Of a stretch of DNA of 60,902 nucleotides, positions 35,274 to 44,250 are shown in pieces; within the stretch, counting starts at the first letter, position 1, and every line of letters begins with the position of its first letter. The stretch spans positions 1 through 60,902 of the forward strand of contig JAQUEZ010000016.1 of NCBI GenBank assembly GCA_028684915.1, given 5' to 3'. The notes under the pieces are model-generated. The model ran no database searches. It was not told the origin of the DNA and worked only from the letters and a program-made list of their open reading frames with translations. A program made the translations under genes and the position numbers. The DNA is from Desulfobulbus sp. Lineage in GTDB: Bacteria; Desulfobacterota; Desulfobulbia; Desulfobulbales; Desulfobulbaceae.

Positions 35274-36425
35274 ATGAAACGAACTTTTTCCCTCATCGCC
35301 GCTTTTCTGGTGTTTAGCCAATGCGCACATGCAGAACCGCCACCGGCCCAGAAAGACACAATTTCCATTGGCAAGCTACGCTTCGGCATAAATGACCAGG
35401 AACTGCTCATTGAACAGAGTGTCCAGAAAGAACAGGGGTTACTGAGCGAATTGGCGCGGCTCAGCCGGGAGACACTTGAACATCAGCGGAAGGTCGACGA
35501 ACTCAAAGGTAAAATCAGTGAGCAACAACGAATCCTGGCCAGCAAGGAACAGGAGATGGTCAGCCTCATGCATCAAAATGAGGCATTGCGCAACAATCTC
35601 ATCAAACGGCTCAAGGCCTATTATGTCATGGGCCGCAACGGATTCTTCACCATAACCTTTTCCGGCAAGACCCTGCCTGAACTGCTGCTCTCCCAGGATG
35701 CATTCAGCTACCTGGTGACTTATGACCAGGATCTCTTCAAAGAATATCGGGAAAGTATCACCGAAATACGGCGAACAACAGCGGCAAAGGCCCTGGAAAA
35801 AACCATGCTGGAAAAATTTCTTGCCGATGCGGATCAAGAAAACGAAGCCCTGCAAAAGACGGCAAACGAAAAAAACGATCTCCTCCAGCGAGTCCAGGCA
35901 CAAAAGGGGCTGTATCAGCTGGCCCTGAAAGAGATGCGCAGGGCCGAGCGGGAACTCGCAGCCAGCATACAAAGTAATGAGCGGCCTAACCCCACCCATC
36001 CCCGGGGCACCTTTCTCGAGAACAAGGGGCAGTTACCGCCGCCTCTTTGGGGCAAGGTGATCCGGCGTTTCCAGCAGCAGGATGAAGACGGAGACACCAC
36101 CTTTACCAATGGGGTTACCATCAAAGCCCCGGCCCAGAGCGAAGTCTACAGCATCTTCAGTGGTACAATCCTCTTTGCCGGCCCCATGCGTGGGTACGGC
36201 AACATGATCATTGTGGATCACCACCAGCATTATTATTCAGTCAGTGCCCGACTCGACCAACTCCGCGTGCGTGCGGGCGAAAATATTGCCCAGGGCCAGA
36301 TAATCGGCACCACCGATGAAGGCAGCAACCGTCCCGGTGGTGAGTTTTACTTTGAAATTCGCCGCGACGCCGTGGCGGAGGACCCCTTAAACTGGCTGAG
36401 TTCGGGCAGCTTGGATCTGCGCTGA
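35274..36425 (+). CDS. envC: EnvC-like amidase activator with degenerate LytM domain
   Basis: The product is 383 aa: Sec signal peptide (cleaved after AHA), two long coiled-coil regions (about residues 45-110 and 150-235), and a C-terminal M23/LytM fold (about 265-375). The zinc ligands of active LytM enzymes are absent: the HxxxD position reads TNGVT, the HxH position reads SVSAR, and the last His-containing strand reads GEFYFEI. That is the state of E. coli EnvC, which does not cut peptidoglycan but activates AmiA/AmiB under FtsEX control. Its place right after ftsEX fits. No amidase gene is in the window. Confidence 0.88.
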   Translation: MKRTFSLIAAFLVFSQCAHAEPPPAQKDTISIGKLRFGINDQELLIEQSVQKEQGLLSELARLSRETLEHQRKVDELKGKISEQQRILASKEQEMVSLMHQNEALRNNLIKRLKAYYVMGRNGFFTITFSGKTLPELLLSQDAFSYLVTYDQDLFKEYRESITEIRRTTAAKALEKTMLEKFLADADQENEALQKTANEKNDLLQRVQAQKGLYQLALKEMRRAERELAASIQSNERPNPTHPRGTFLENKGQLPPPLWGKVIRRFQQQDEDGDTTFTNGVTIKAPAQSEVYSIFSGTILFAGPMRGYGNMIIVDHHQHYYSVSARLDQLRVRAGENIAQGQIIGTTDEGSNRPGGEFYFEIRRDAVAEDPLNWLSSGSLDLR

Positions 36426-36659
36426 ATCGGATCTGCCAGCGAAACAAAAGGTTGGTTATCGTTATCAGGCTGCAAGGACGACAAAACAAAGTCCTCGCAT
36501 CAATCATACCCGCACGGATTCAAGGGGGAATACAGGATAACCATTGCCTCACCGGGAAAATCTCGTTAAACTACCCGGAATTTGGAGCTTAAATCGGCCC
36601 AGAGACGACTTTCATCCCGAAAGCCTGCCCACAACCCGCCCCGGTGTATTGCAACTCCC

Positions 36660-38012
36660 ATGAAACGTCCACTTCTCGCCTTCTTTATCTGTTGTTTTTT
36701 CGCGGTTTCAACCGTTCATGCCGAAAATAATAAACAGGAACGGGACCTTTACCGGGACCTGGAGATTTTTGCCAATGTCCTGACGCTGATCCAACAATAC
36801 TACGTGGATGAGGTGGATTCCAACAAGGTAATTACCGGTGCCATCAACGGTATGCTCGGCTCTCTTGATCCGCATTCCGCCTACATGACTGCCGAGGATT
36901 TCAAGGCTCTGGAGGAGGAAACATCGGGAAGTTTCACCGGTATTGGGATTGAAATCTCCATCCGTGACGGCGTGCTCACCGCGGTGGCCCCGATTGAAGG
37001 CACACCGGCGGACAAACAAGGGATCAAGCCCGGTGACCAGATCGTTCGCATTAACGGCGACCTAACCAAGACCATGACCCTGATGGAGGCGGTGAAAAAA
37101 CTCCGGGGCGAAATCGGCAGCAAGGTCAGCATCACCGTCCATCGCTCGGAATGGAAGGAACCTAAGGATTTCACCCTAACCCGGGAAGCCATCCCCCTGA
37201 TTTCAGTCAACTCCATGGCACTGGAACCGGGATTCGATTATATCCGCATCTCCAACTTCCAGACCTCCACCACCAAGGATGTGCTCGAAGCACTCAGTGA
37301 TCTGCGCAAAAAACGGCCACTGCAGGGCCTGATCCTCGACCTGCGCAACAATCCCGGTGGCCTGCTCGACCAGGCAGTGAAAGTTGCCGACATTTTCCTT
37401 GATAAGGGCGTGATCGTCACCACCAGAGGACGGTACAAGGAAGAGCAGATGATCTTTGAGGCCCATCCTGATGGCAGCGCCAACGACTACTCCATGGTGG
37501 TGCTGGTCAACAGCGGCAGCGCCAGTGGTTCGGAAATCGTGGCCGGGGCCTTGCAGGACCACAAACGGGCCATCATTCTCGGCACCACCACCTTCGGCAA
37601 AGGCTCGGTCCAAACGGTGCTGCCTCTGCCTGAAGGGGCGGGCCTGCGCCTGACCACCGCCAAGTACTACACTCCCAGCGGTGACTCCATCCAGGCCACC
37701 GGGATCAAGCCGGACATGGTTGTCCCCTTGAACCCCTATATTGCCGATGCCAAGGCGAAAACCGGCAATTTGCCCGAGTCCGCCACCATCCGCGAAAAAG
37801 ACCTGCCCAATCACCTCAAAAACGAAACCCTTCGTCCGGGAAATCGCCCCAACAAAGAAAAAGAGGCGGGTAACCAGGAAGAAACGTTTCAGAAAGTCGA
37901 TGAGATCCAGCAGGTCAGCAAGCGCCTGGAACAAGACAATCAGTTACGAACCGCCCTGATTATCCTCAAAAGCCTCCATTTCGCCGCTGATCAGCGAAAA
38001 GGGAAAAAATAG
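36660..38012 (+). CDS. ctpA: Carboxy-terminal processing protease, S41 family
   Basis: The product is 450 aa from the ATG at 36660, which opens a Sec signal peptide ending VHA; the longer TTG-initiated frame from 36582 would bury it. A PDZ domain (about residues 90-175, GIGIEISIRDG) precedes the S41 catalytic core with Ser289 in SASGSEIVAG and Lys314 in FGKGSVQT, spaced 25 residues as in Tsp/CtpA. The C-terminal 100 residues are charged and helical. It degrades or trims periplasmic proteins, often murein hydrolases, and commonly follows envC. TTGCCT (36544-36549) and TAAACT (36567-36572), 17 bp apart, form a weak possible promoter. The gene converges on era with two bases between stops. Confidence 0.92.
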   Translation: MKRPLLAFFICCFFAVSTVHAENNKQERDLYRDLEIFANVLTLIQQYYVDEVDSNKVITGAINGMLGSLDPHSAYMTAEDFKALEEETSGSFTGIGIEISIRDGVLTAVAPIEGTPADKQGIKPGDQIVRINGDLTKTMTLMEAVKKLRGEIGSKVSITVHRSEWKEPKDFTLTREAIPLISVNSMALEPGFDYIRISNFQTSTTKDVLEALSDLRKKRPLQGLILDLRNNPGGLLDQAVKVADIFLDKGVIVTTRGRYKEEQMIFEAHPDGSANDYSMVVLVNSGSASGSEIVAGALQDHKRAIILGTTTFGKGSVQTVLPLPEGAGLRLTTAKYYTPSGDSIQATGIKPDMVVPLNPYIADAKAKTGNLPESATIREKDLPNHLKNETLRPGNRPNKEKEAGNQEETFQKVDEIQQVSKRLEQDNQLRTALIILKSLHFAADQRKGKK

Positions 38013-38014
38013 AC

Positions 38015-38932
38015 TTAGGCAAGCCCCAAATCCCTGAGGATATTCTGATTACCGGTCCAGTTTTTCCGGACCTTAATCCACAGATGCAGGTGAACCCGAC
38101 AACCGAGGAGATGTTCGATATCGGCGCTGGCCTGCTTGCGGATAGACGCCAGCATCTGTCCCTTCTGCCCCACCAAGATACCCTTCTGGGAATTCCGCTC
38201 CACGATGATGGTGGCATGGATGACCACTGGTTCGCCTTCCTCGAAACTATCGATGACCACCGCAGTTGAATAGGGCACCTCATCCCGGGTGAGCAAAAAC
38301 ACTTTTTCGCGGATGATCTCTGAGGCAATGAATCGTTCCGTGGAATCGGTGGGCAGATCGTCGGGATAGTACTGCGGCCCCTCGGGGAGATGACAAACCA
38401 GTTCATTCGTCAGGGTCTCAACCCCGCCCCCTCGCAGTGCAGAGATGGGGATGATGGCGGCAAAATCATGTAGCGCCCCGTACCAGGCCATCACCGGCAG
38501 GAGTTGGGTCGGTTCGAGCAGATCGACCTTGTTTAACGCCAGAACCACAGGCGTTGTCATCTTGTCCAGGTACCCTTTAAATTCCTCTGCCCGCTCTTCC
38601 AGTTTTTTGGCCGGCATGTCGGTCGCATCGACCAGAAACAAAACCACATCCGCCTCCGCCAGACTCTCAAAGGCGACCCGTACCATCTGCCGGTTCATTT
38701 CTTCCCTCGCTTTATGCAAGCCGGGGGTATCGAGGAGAATCATCTGATAATTTTCCCCGGTGACAATCCCCATGATTCGGTTTCGGGTGGTTTGCGGTTT
38801 GGGTGTCACAATGGCAATTTTTAATTGTAACAAATGGTTAAGCAGTGTTGATTTTCCGGCATTTGGCGGACCGATAATCGCGGTCACCCCGGAACGATGG
38901 ATGGTGGATTTCAAAATATATGCGTGCCTCAC
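38015..38932 (-). CDS. era: GTPase Era
   Basis: The product is 305 aa with a GTG start; no in-frame ATG lies nearby. The G1 motif is GPPNAGKST, G2 is the PQTTRN loop, G3 DTPG, G4 NKVD and G5 SAL, followed by a C-terminal KH RNA-binding domain with GQKGQML. Era binds the 3' end of 16S rRNA and helps mature the 30S subunit. G1 reads GPPNAGKS where GRPNVGKS is usual, a conservative difference. Divergent from the RNase gene across 107 bp. Confidence 0.94.
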   Translation of the reverse strand: MRHAYILKSTIHRSGVTAIIGPPNAGKSTLLNHLLQLKIAIVTPKPQTTRNRIMGIVTGENYQMILLDTPGLHKAREEMNRQMVRVAFESLAEADVVLFLVDATDMPAKKLEERAEEFKGYLDKMTTPVVLALNKVDLLEPTQLLPVMAWYGALHDFAAIIPISALRGGGVETLTNELVCHLPEGPQYYPDDLPTDSTERFIASEIIREKVFLLTRDEVPYSTAVVIDSFEEGEPVVIHATIIVERNSQKGILVGQKGQMLASIRKQASADIEHLLGCRVHLHLWIKVRKNWTGNQNILRDLGLA

Positions 38933-39039
38933 GGAGCTGTAGGGGGAATTTCCCCGAAGAAATTAAATGACAAAGAGGTGGAATCCTGCTATCCACTGTA
39001 GCTTACCATGACCTTAAGATTGAGCAAAGTAAAGTACCA

Positions 39040-41043
39040 ATGATCTCCTCCGGCAGCATTATTGAATATATTGACGGTGGCAAATTCTATTTAGGCTTCG
39101 TCACCGGCGTTGCCGAGAAAAAGTTACAGCTTGTCAGCCAGAATGGCCGCGAGATGTATCTTGCCGCCTCCCGTGTGGTCTCTGTTTCCCAGACGCCCCT
39201 TCCTCAGCCCGCAACTCGCGAGGCTCTGACCGGATTGTTGCAGCAATGCGCCTCGACAAGAGCCGCAGTTGCCCAAACAATCGATCTAGCTGAATTGTGG
39301 GAAATTGTCCACGAGGATGCCGATCAGGATTTGCCCCCCGAACTACTCACTGACCTGCTTTTCGGCAGCACTAGCAACGATGATCAACGCGCTGCTTTTC
39401 TTCGCGCTGTTTTTGCCGATCCGCTCTTCTTTAAATTCAAGAATGGCCTGATCGCCACCCACAGCCCGGAACAGGTGGAACAGCTGCAACTGCAGCGACA
39501 ACGCGAAACGCAAAAGGTGCAACTGCTCGACCAGGCCGTCAAAGGATTCCTGTCTCTTGACCAAGGTCAACGCTCAGAAAACGATGCGTGGCCCGACCAG
39601 GAACGTTGCCTTGAGTGGCTTCGCCAATCGGTTTTGCTCGCCAGCGAGGCCCCGGAAGATGAGTTTATCCGCCAGGTACTCAAAAAAGCCGGCTTGAATG
39701 CTCCCCATGCTGGCTTTGAGCTTCTGGTTAAGGCAGGTGTGTGGGAAGCAGATGAAAATCTGGCCCTTTTACGCTCCGATCAGCCGCTTGAATTTACCGA
39801 CGCCAGCCAGGAAGAGGCGCTTTCACTGCAGGAGGCCACCCTGGAGGAGTTGCTCGCCGACCCCAAACGCAAGGATTTGCGGGAGTTGAACATCCTCACC
39901 ATCGACGGTGCCTTTACCCGCGACTTTGACGATGCAGTGCACGTGATTCAAAAAGAGGGTGGATTGATTGAGGTGGGTATCCACATCACCGATGTCAGTT
40001 ATTATGTTTCACCCAAAAGCGCCCTCTTTGCCGAAGCCAGGGAACGCTCTACTTCGATTTATTTCCCCGAAGGGCAGATCCCCATGCTGCCCAAGAACCT
40101 CTCTCTTGATCTCTGCAGTCTGATCCAGGGGAAAATTCGACCGGCGATCAGCTTCCTGGTCAATTTTGATACCCAAGGCACCATTCTCCGCTCCTCGATT
40201 GTTCCCTCGATTATCGAGGTCAAGCGGCAGCTGAATTATCGTGACGCCGATGGTCTCATCGACCGCGATCCCGATCTGAAACTCCTCAATACCATCCGCC
40301 AACAGCTGCGACAGCAACGGGTCGACAAAGGCGCCCTGCTGCTCTCCCTGCCGGATGTCAATGTGGATATCCGCGATCGGCAGAACATTCAGGTCTATCT
40401 TTCCCCAGTGGACACCCCGTCGCGCAACCTGATTTCCGAATTGATGATTTTGGCCAACGGACTGGCGGCGGCCTATATGACCAATCGTGAGGCACCGGGC
40501 CTGTTCCGTTCCCAGCCGCCGCCGCGGAGAAGGATTATTTCCGGGGTGCAGAACAACCTTTCCGATATAGCCTACCAACGAAGGTTTCTCTCCCGGGGCG
40601 AACTGACCTCTCACCCCAAACCGCACAGCGGGCTTGGGCTCAACAGCTACACCACCATCACCTCACCGATTCGCCGTTTTTTGGATCTGGCCATGCAGCA
40701 TCAGCTCAGCCACATGATCCATGGCCGCGGCATTCTCTTCTCCGGGGAGGAGTGTAAGACCTTTACCGGAGTGATTCAGCAAAAACTCGGGCGGGCCAAT
40801 GCCCTGCGCCAACAGCGGCACCGATACTGGATCCTGCGCTACCTCGCTCTCAAAGAGGGACAGCGGCTCAACGCCCTCGTGGTCGGTGTCGGCCCCAAAC
40901 GGGTGAATATGCTCCTCTGCGATTGCCTCTTTGATATCGATCTGCCGCCCAACCCTGCCTTTCCGGTGGAGCCGGGGGATACCGTCCGCATCCTCCTCTC
41001 CCGGGTTCGCCCCCTGGACAATATCCTCCGGGTCGAATGGTGA
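39040..41043 (+). CDS. RNase II/RNase R-type exoribonuclease, divergent
   Basis: The product is 667 aa. The RNB catalytic domain spans about residues 275-590 with the metal-binding [16 protein letters not shown] (Asp295, Asp297, Asp298), SYYVSPKS and the SPIRRFLDL motif. The N-terminal 270 residues do not show clear cold-shock domains; they begin with a KOW/SH3-like strand set ([17 protein letters not shown]). The C-terminal S1 domain is reduced to about 60 residues. This matches the short group of RNB proteins called ribonuclease catalytic domain-containing proteins rather than canonical Rnr. It should be a 3'-5' exoribonuclease. An A-rich/T-rich hairpin (AAAAAAGC with GCTTTTTT, about 41060-41080) follows the stop. 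Confidence 0.85.
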   Translation: MISSGSIIEYIDGGKFYLGFVTGVAEKKLQLVSQNGREMYLAASRVVSVSQTPLPQPATREALTGLLQQCASTRAAVAQTIDLAELWEIVHEDADQDLPPELLTDLLFGSTSNDDQRAAFLRAVFADPLFFKFKNGLIATHSPEQVEQLQLQRQRETQKVQLLDQAVKGFLSLDQGQRSENDAWPDQERCLEWLRQSVLLASEAPEDEFIRQVLKKAGLNAPHAGFELLVKAGVWEADENLALLRSDQPLEFTDASQEEALSLQEATLEELLADPKRKDLRELNILTIDGAFTRDFDDAVHVIQKEGGLIEVGIHITDVSYYVSPKSALFAEARERSTSIYFPEGQIPMLPKNLSLDLCSLIQGKIRPAISFLVNFDTQGTILRSSIVPSIIEVKRQLNYRDADGLIDRDPDLKLLNTIRQQLRQQRVDKGALLLSLPDVNVDIRDRQNIQVYLSPVDTPSRNLISELMILANGLAAAYMTNREAPGLFRSQPPPRRRIISGVQNNLSDIAYQRRFLSRGELTSHPKPHSGLGLNSYTTITSPIRRFLDLAMQHQLSHMIHGRGILFSGEECKTFTGVIQQKLGRANALRQQRHRYWILRYLALKEGQRLNALVVGVGPKRVNMLLCDCLFDIDLPPNPAFPVEPGDTVRILLSRVRPLDNILRVEW

Positions 41044-41080
41044 GACCTCAGCAAAAGCCAAAAAAGCACAGGGCTTTTTT

Positions 41081-41305
41081 GTGGTTTTTCCTGATGGGCC
41101 CACAGCGCTGCCCCTCGTTGAAGGCGATGTTCAGTTTCCGTCTCTCCGGAGGACCAAAGGCCGCCAGTCGCTAGTCGTGGACAAATGGGGTCAGATCAGG
41201 TATATGCCTAAAGAATGTTTTTTTGATGGTTCAAACGCGCCGTTCGCCAAAAACTGGAACGACGATCCTCGCTTCGTCAATGCCTTGTTGCCCGAAGCAC
41301 AATGA
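41081..41305 (+). CDS. Possible small protein of unknown function
   Basis: A 74-aa frame from a GTG at 41081 (VVFPDGPTALPLVEGD...). Its composition is protein-like (DKWGQIRYMPKEC, NWNDDPRF) and it does not overlap another gene. It has no good ribosome site, begins inside the T run of the hairpin following the RNase gene, and matches no family I recognise. The open frame extends upstream into the RNase gene as a shadow. It could be a decayed gene. The alternative frame starting at ATG 41036 is less protein-like. Confidence 0.3.
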   Translation: MVFPDGPTALPLVEGDVQFPSLRRTKGRQSLVVDKWGQIRYMPKECFFDGSNAPFAKNWNDDPRFVNALLPEAQ

Positions 41306-41374
41306 ATGTTTTTTTGGGTATTTACGAATCCATCAGACCTTAGGACGCATTGTTCGCATCCTATTTATCATACG

Positions 41375-41950
41375 ATGAAACGACGACACCTACCACTGTT
41401 GCTCCTTTGTGGGTTTCTCCTGGCCATCCATCCCGGCATGGCTTGGTCCGCAAGGGAGATTTCCCCGGAAATCAAAGATATTATTGTCACCACCTCCGAG
41501 GTTGACCTGTTGCTGTTTGCCACGGTCAAAAATGGGTTCACTCAGGAAATGGTGGAGGAGGTCCAAGCCGGAACCCCGATTGTCTTCACCTTTAATCTGG
41601 AGTTGGTCAAAACCAGTGATCATTGGCTGGATACCTCTTTGGTGGAGACGGCGGTGACTCACACCCTCAGTTATGACCCGCAGCAACAGGAGTACCGCAT
41701 AGCTTTCTCCAATCAGGCAGATAAGATCCTTACTACCAAGGACTTGGAACAGGCAAAAAAGATGATGGCGGAGCTCAACGGGGTGCGGGTTATAGCCCTC
41801 TCACGCCTGATTCCCGATGCCCCCTATGCGATCCATTTCAAGGTCGTACTCAAGAAAGGCTCTTTGCCTCTGGGAATGCAGCAAGTCCTCCCTTTTTCCT
41901 CGCTCTGGAACTTCGAAACCGACTGGCGTACCATCGAATTCAGGTACTGA
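41375..41950 (+). CDS. DUF4390 exported protein
   Basis: The product is 191 aa from the ATG at 41375, which begins a clear Sec signal peptide (MKRRHLPLLLLCGFLLA, cleaved after WSA). The remainder is a beta-rich domain of DUF4390 type with VDLLLFATVKNGFTQEM, VVLKKGSLPLGMQQVLPF and an ending FETDWRTIEFRY. Genes of this family regularly lie just upstream of NtrY-like kinases, as here (18-bp gap). The domain may sense the periplasm for the kinase; this is inferred from conserved context. Confidence 0.78.
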   Translation: MKRRHLPLLLLCGFLLAIHPGMAWSAREISPEIKDIIVTTSEVDLLLFATVKNGFTQEMVEEVQAGTPIVFTFNLELVKTSDHWLDTSLVETAVTHTLSYDPQQQEYRIAFSNQADKILTTKDLEQAKKMMAELNGVRVIALSRLIPDAPYAIHFKVVLKKGSLPLGMQQVLPFSSLWNFETDWRTIEFRY

Positions 41951-41968
41951 CGATCTCGTTCTGAACCC

Positions 41969-44191
41969 ATGCTGACCGCAGAACAGAGGAAGAAAAAACA
42001 GCGGCTAATCCATATCGTCATTGCCTGCTGTCTACTGCTGATCCCCTTTCTCGGGTATGTCCAACGCAGTCTGCTCAATGGCGAACTGAGCTTGCCCCTT
42101 TCCAGCACGGTTCTCATCTTTGCCCTAATCAATATCAACGGTTTGCTCTTGCTGTTGATGCTCTACCTGGTGCTGCGTAACCTGGTGGAACTGATTTTTG
42201 AACGCAAGCAGCACCTGCTCGGTTCCCGCTTGCGGAGTCGGCTAGTTATCAGCTTTGTTTCGCTCTCCCTCATTCCCACTGCCATCCTCTTTCTCGTTGC
42301 CCTGCGTTTTGTGTCCACCTCCATGGACTACTGGTTCAACGCCCGGGTCGAAGAGTCACTCCAGGCATCCCTGCAACTGGCGCAAAAAACCCTGCACAGC
42401 ACCCAGGATCAGGTGCAGTATCTGGGCACACATTTTGCCGCACTCCTGGAGGGTGGCCTGGTGGATATGGGGAACCAGCAAGCCTTAGAACAATTTTTCA
42501 AGAAGACCCTGATCTCCGATCTCTCCGCAGCACCAGACAGTCTGATGCTGCTTAACAAAAAACACGAGACGATCGTTGCCATCCGTGGCCCACGGTTGCA
42601 ACAGATCGCCTTCCCGTCCTTGCCCTCCGAGGCCCTGCGCCTGACTGCCGATACCGACCATATCGAAATGGTCACCCGGCGCACCACCATCGGTGAGCTC
42701 ATCCAGGCAATCGTCCCGGTTCGGGTCCATCTCGAGGCCGATCAGACCTGGCTTCTCATTACCAGTCTGCTTATCCCCTCCGCACAACTGGAGACGATGC
42801 AGGCCATATCCGAAGGCATAACCGGCTATCAGCAAATGATCATGCTTAAGGCACCGATCAAGTTCAGCCTGATCATCATGCTGCTGATCATCACCCTGTT
42901 GATCCTGTTCGGCGCCATCTGGTTTGGCTTCTTCATTGCCCGGGGCCTGACCGGACCGATCAACAAACTGGCCGAAGCCACCAAACGGGTTGCGGACGGG
43001 GATATGGAGTTCATCGTTGAAAAAGAGACCGACGATGAGATGGGCATGCTGATTGATTCCTTCAATTCCATGACCAGTAAAATCCTTGCCTCAAACCGCC
43101 AACTGTCCCAAACCCACCGGGCCCTGGAAAACAGTAAAGAAATATCCGAACAACGGCGCCGTTACCTGGAAACGATCCTTAAAAACGTCGCTGCCGGAGT
43201 CATCGCCCTGGACGAGAACAACCGGATCACCACCATCAACCGTTTTGCCGAACAATTGCTGGCCATTCGCGCGGAATCGTTCATCGGCCGCGATTTTCAT
43301 ATCGCCCTGCCCAAACAGCACGCGCTGATTGTGGAAAGTTTTTTAAAAGAATTGTTGCGAAGCGGCAAAGCCAGCCTTGAGCGTCACCTACGCATCACCA
43401 TCCGGCGTGGGGAGAGCTTGTCGCTGCAGGTCAACGTCACCCGGATGATCGATGAACGGCAGCAGCCCATCGGCTTTGTTTTTGTGTTCGACAACCTCAC
43501 CAACCTGGAAAAAGCGCAACGGTTGGCAGCCTGGCAGGAGGTTGCCCGCCGTATTGCCCATGAGATCAAAAACCCACTCACCCCGATCCAGCTCTCGGCC
43601 CAACGGCTGCGCAAACGTTATCTGGAAACCATTCCCGATAACCGCGACATCTTTGACCAGTGTACCGCCACCATCATCAATCAGGTGGAAGAGATAAAAA
43701 ACTTGGTGAGCGAATTCTCCGATTTTGCCCGCATGCCGCAGTTGCATAAAGAACGGAAGGATTTCGGCCGTCTGATCCGGGAAATGGTGTTCCTTTACCA
43801 GGAGGCCCACAAACACCTTCAGATCAGCTGCGCTATAAGCCCGGAGCTGCCGGAGTTTCTTTTTGATGCGGTGCAGATGAAACGAGTACTGATTAATCTT
43901 TTGGATAATGCGGTCTCGGTCATGGACCATGAGGGAACGATCACGGTAAAGCTCGGCTTTGGCGAGGACGGCACCCGCGCACGACTGGAAGTTGCGGATA
44001 ACGGTCCGGGCATGAGTGACGAAGTGAAACTCCGAGTTTTCGAGCCCTATTTTTCCACCCGCAAAACCGGCACCGGACTGGGCTTGGCCATTGCCCAAAC
44101 CATTGTCCACGAACACGGCGGCATCATCCGAGTAAGCGACAACTACCCGGCGGGAGCGGTGTTTGCCGTTGAGCTGCCGCTCCAGACCTGA
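41969..44191 (+). CDS. ntrY: NtrY-like membrane sensor histidine kinase
   Basis: The product is 740 aa. Hydrophobic segments lie at about residues 13-30, 45-68 and 90-115. A periplasmic domain (about 116-295) precedes a further TM (about 300-328), HAMP (about 329-382), PAS (about 400-510), HisKA with phosphoacceptor His531 in RRIAHEIKNPLTPIQLSAQRL (split here as the NtrY H-box) and an HATPase domain with ADNGPGMSD and GTGLGLAI. The topology and the H-box NPLTPIQLSA are diagnostic of NtrY-type kinases, which respond to redox or nitrogen state. It phosphorylates the regulator encoded 59 bp downstream. Confidence 0.9.
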   Translation: MLTAEQRKKKQRLIHIVIACCLLLIPFLGYVQRSLLNGELSLPLSSTVLIFALININGLLLLLMLYLVLRNLVELIFERKQHLLGSRLRSRLVISFVSLSLIPTAILFLVALRFVSTSMDYWFNARVEESLQASLQLAQKTLHSTQDQVQYLGTHFAALLEGGLVDMGNQQALEQFFKKTLISDLSAAPDSLMLLNKKHETIVAIRGPRLQQIAFPSLPSEALRLTADTDHIEMVTRRTTIGELIQAIVPVRVHLEADQTWLLITSLLIPSAQLETMQAISEGITGYQQMIMLKAPIKFSLIIMLLIITLLILFGAIWFGFFIARGLTGPINKLAEATKRVADGDMEFIVEKETDDEMGMLIDSFNSMTSKILASNRQLSQTHRALENSKEISEQRRRYLETILKNVAAGVIALDENNRITTINRFAEQLLAIRAESFIGRDFHIALPKQHALIVESFLKELLRSGKASLERHLRITIRRGESLSLQVNVTRMIDERQQPIGFVFVFDNLTNLEKAQRLAAWQEVARRIAHEIKNPLTPIQLSAQRLRKRYLETIPDNRDIFDQCTATIINQVEEIKNLVSEFSDFARMPQLHKERKDFGRLIREMVFLYQEAHKHLQISCAISPELPEFLFDAVQMKRVLINLLDNAVSVMDHEGTITVKLGFGEDGTRARLEVADNGPGMSDEVKLRVFEPYFSTRKTGTGLGLAIAQTIVHEHGGIIRVSDNYPAGAVFAVELPLQT

Positions 44192-44250
44192 TAAGATACC
44201 CTCTCGAAGTAAACCTTTCCCAGCCTCTGCCACTGTTACAGCGTTTTCCC

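Noticed and set aside
37203..37934. Minus-strand frame of 243 codons
   Set aside because: Antisense to ctpA; Gly-rich, no recognisable motif.
41036..41173. Plus-strand frame starting at the ATG overlapping the RNase stop
   Set aside because: Short, basic and low in coding likeness; the competing frame ending at 41305 is more protein-like, though itself doubtful.
43388..44233. Minus-strand frame of 281 codons
   Set aside because: Antisense to the ntrY kinase core.
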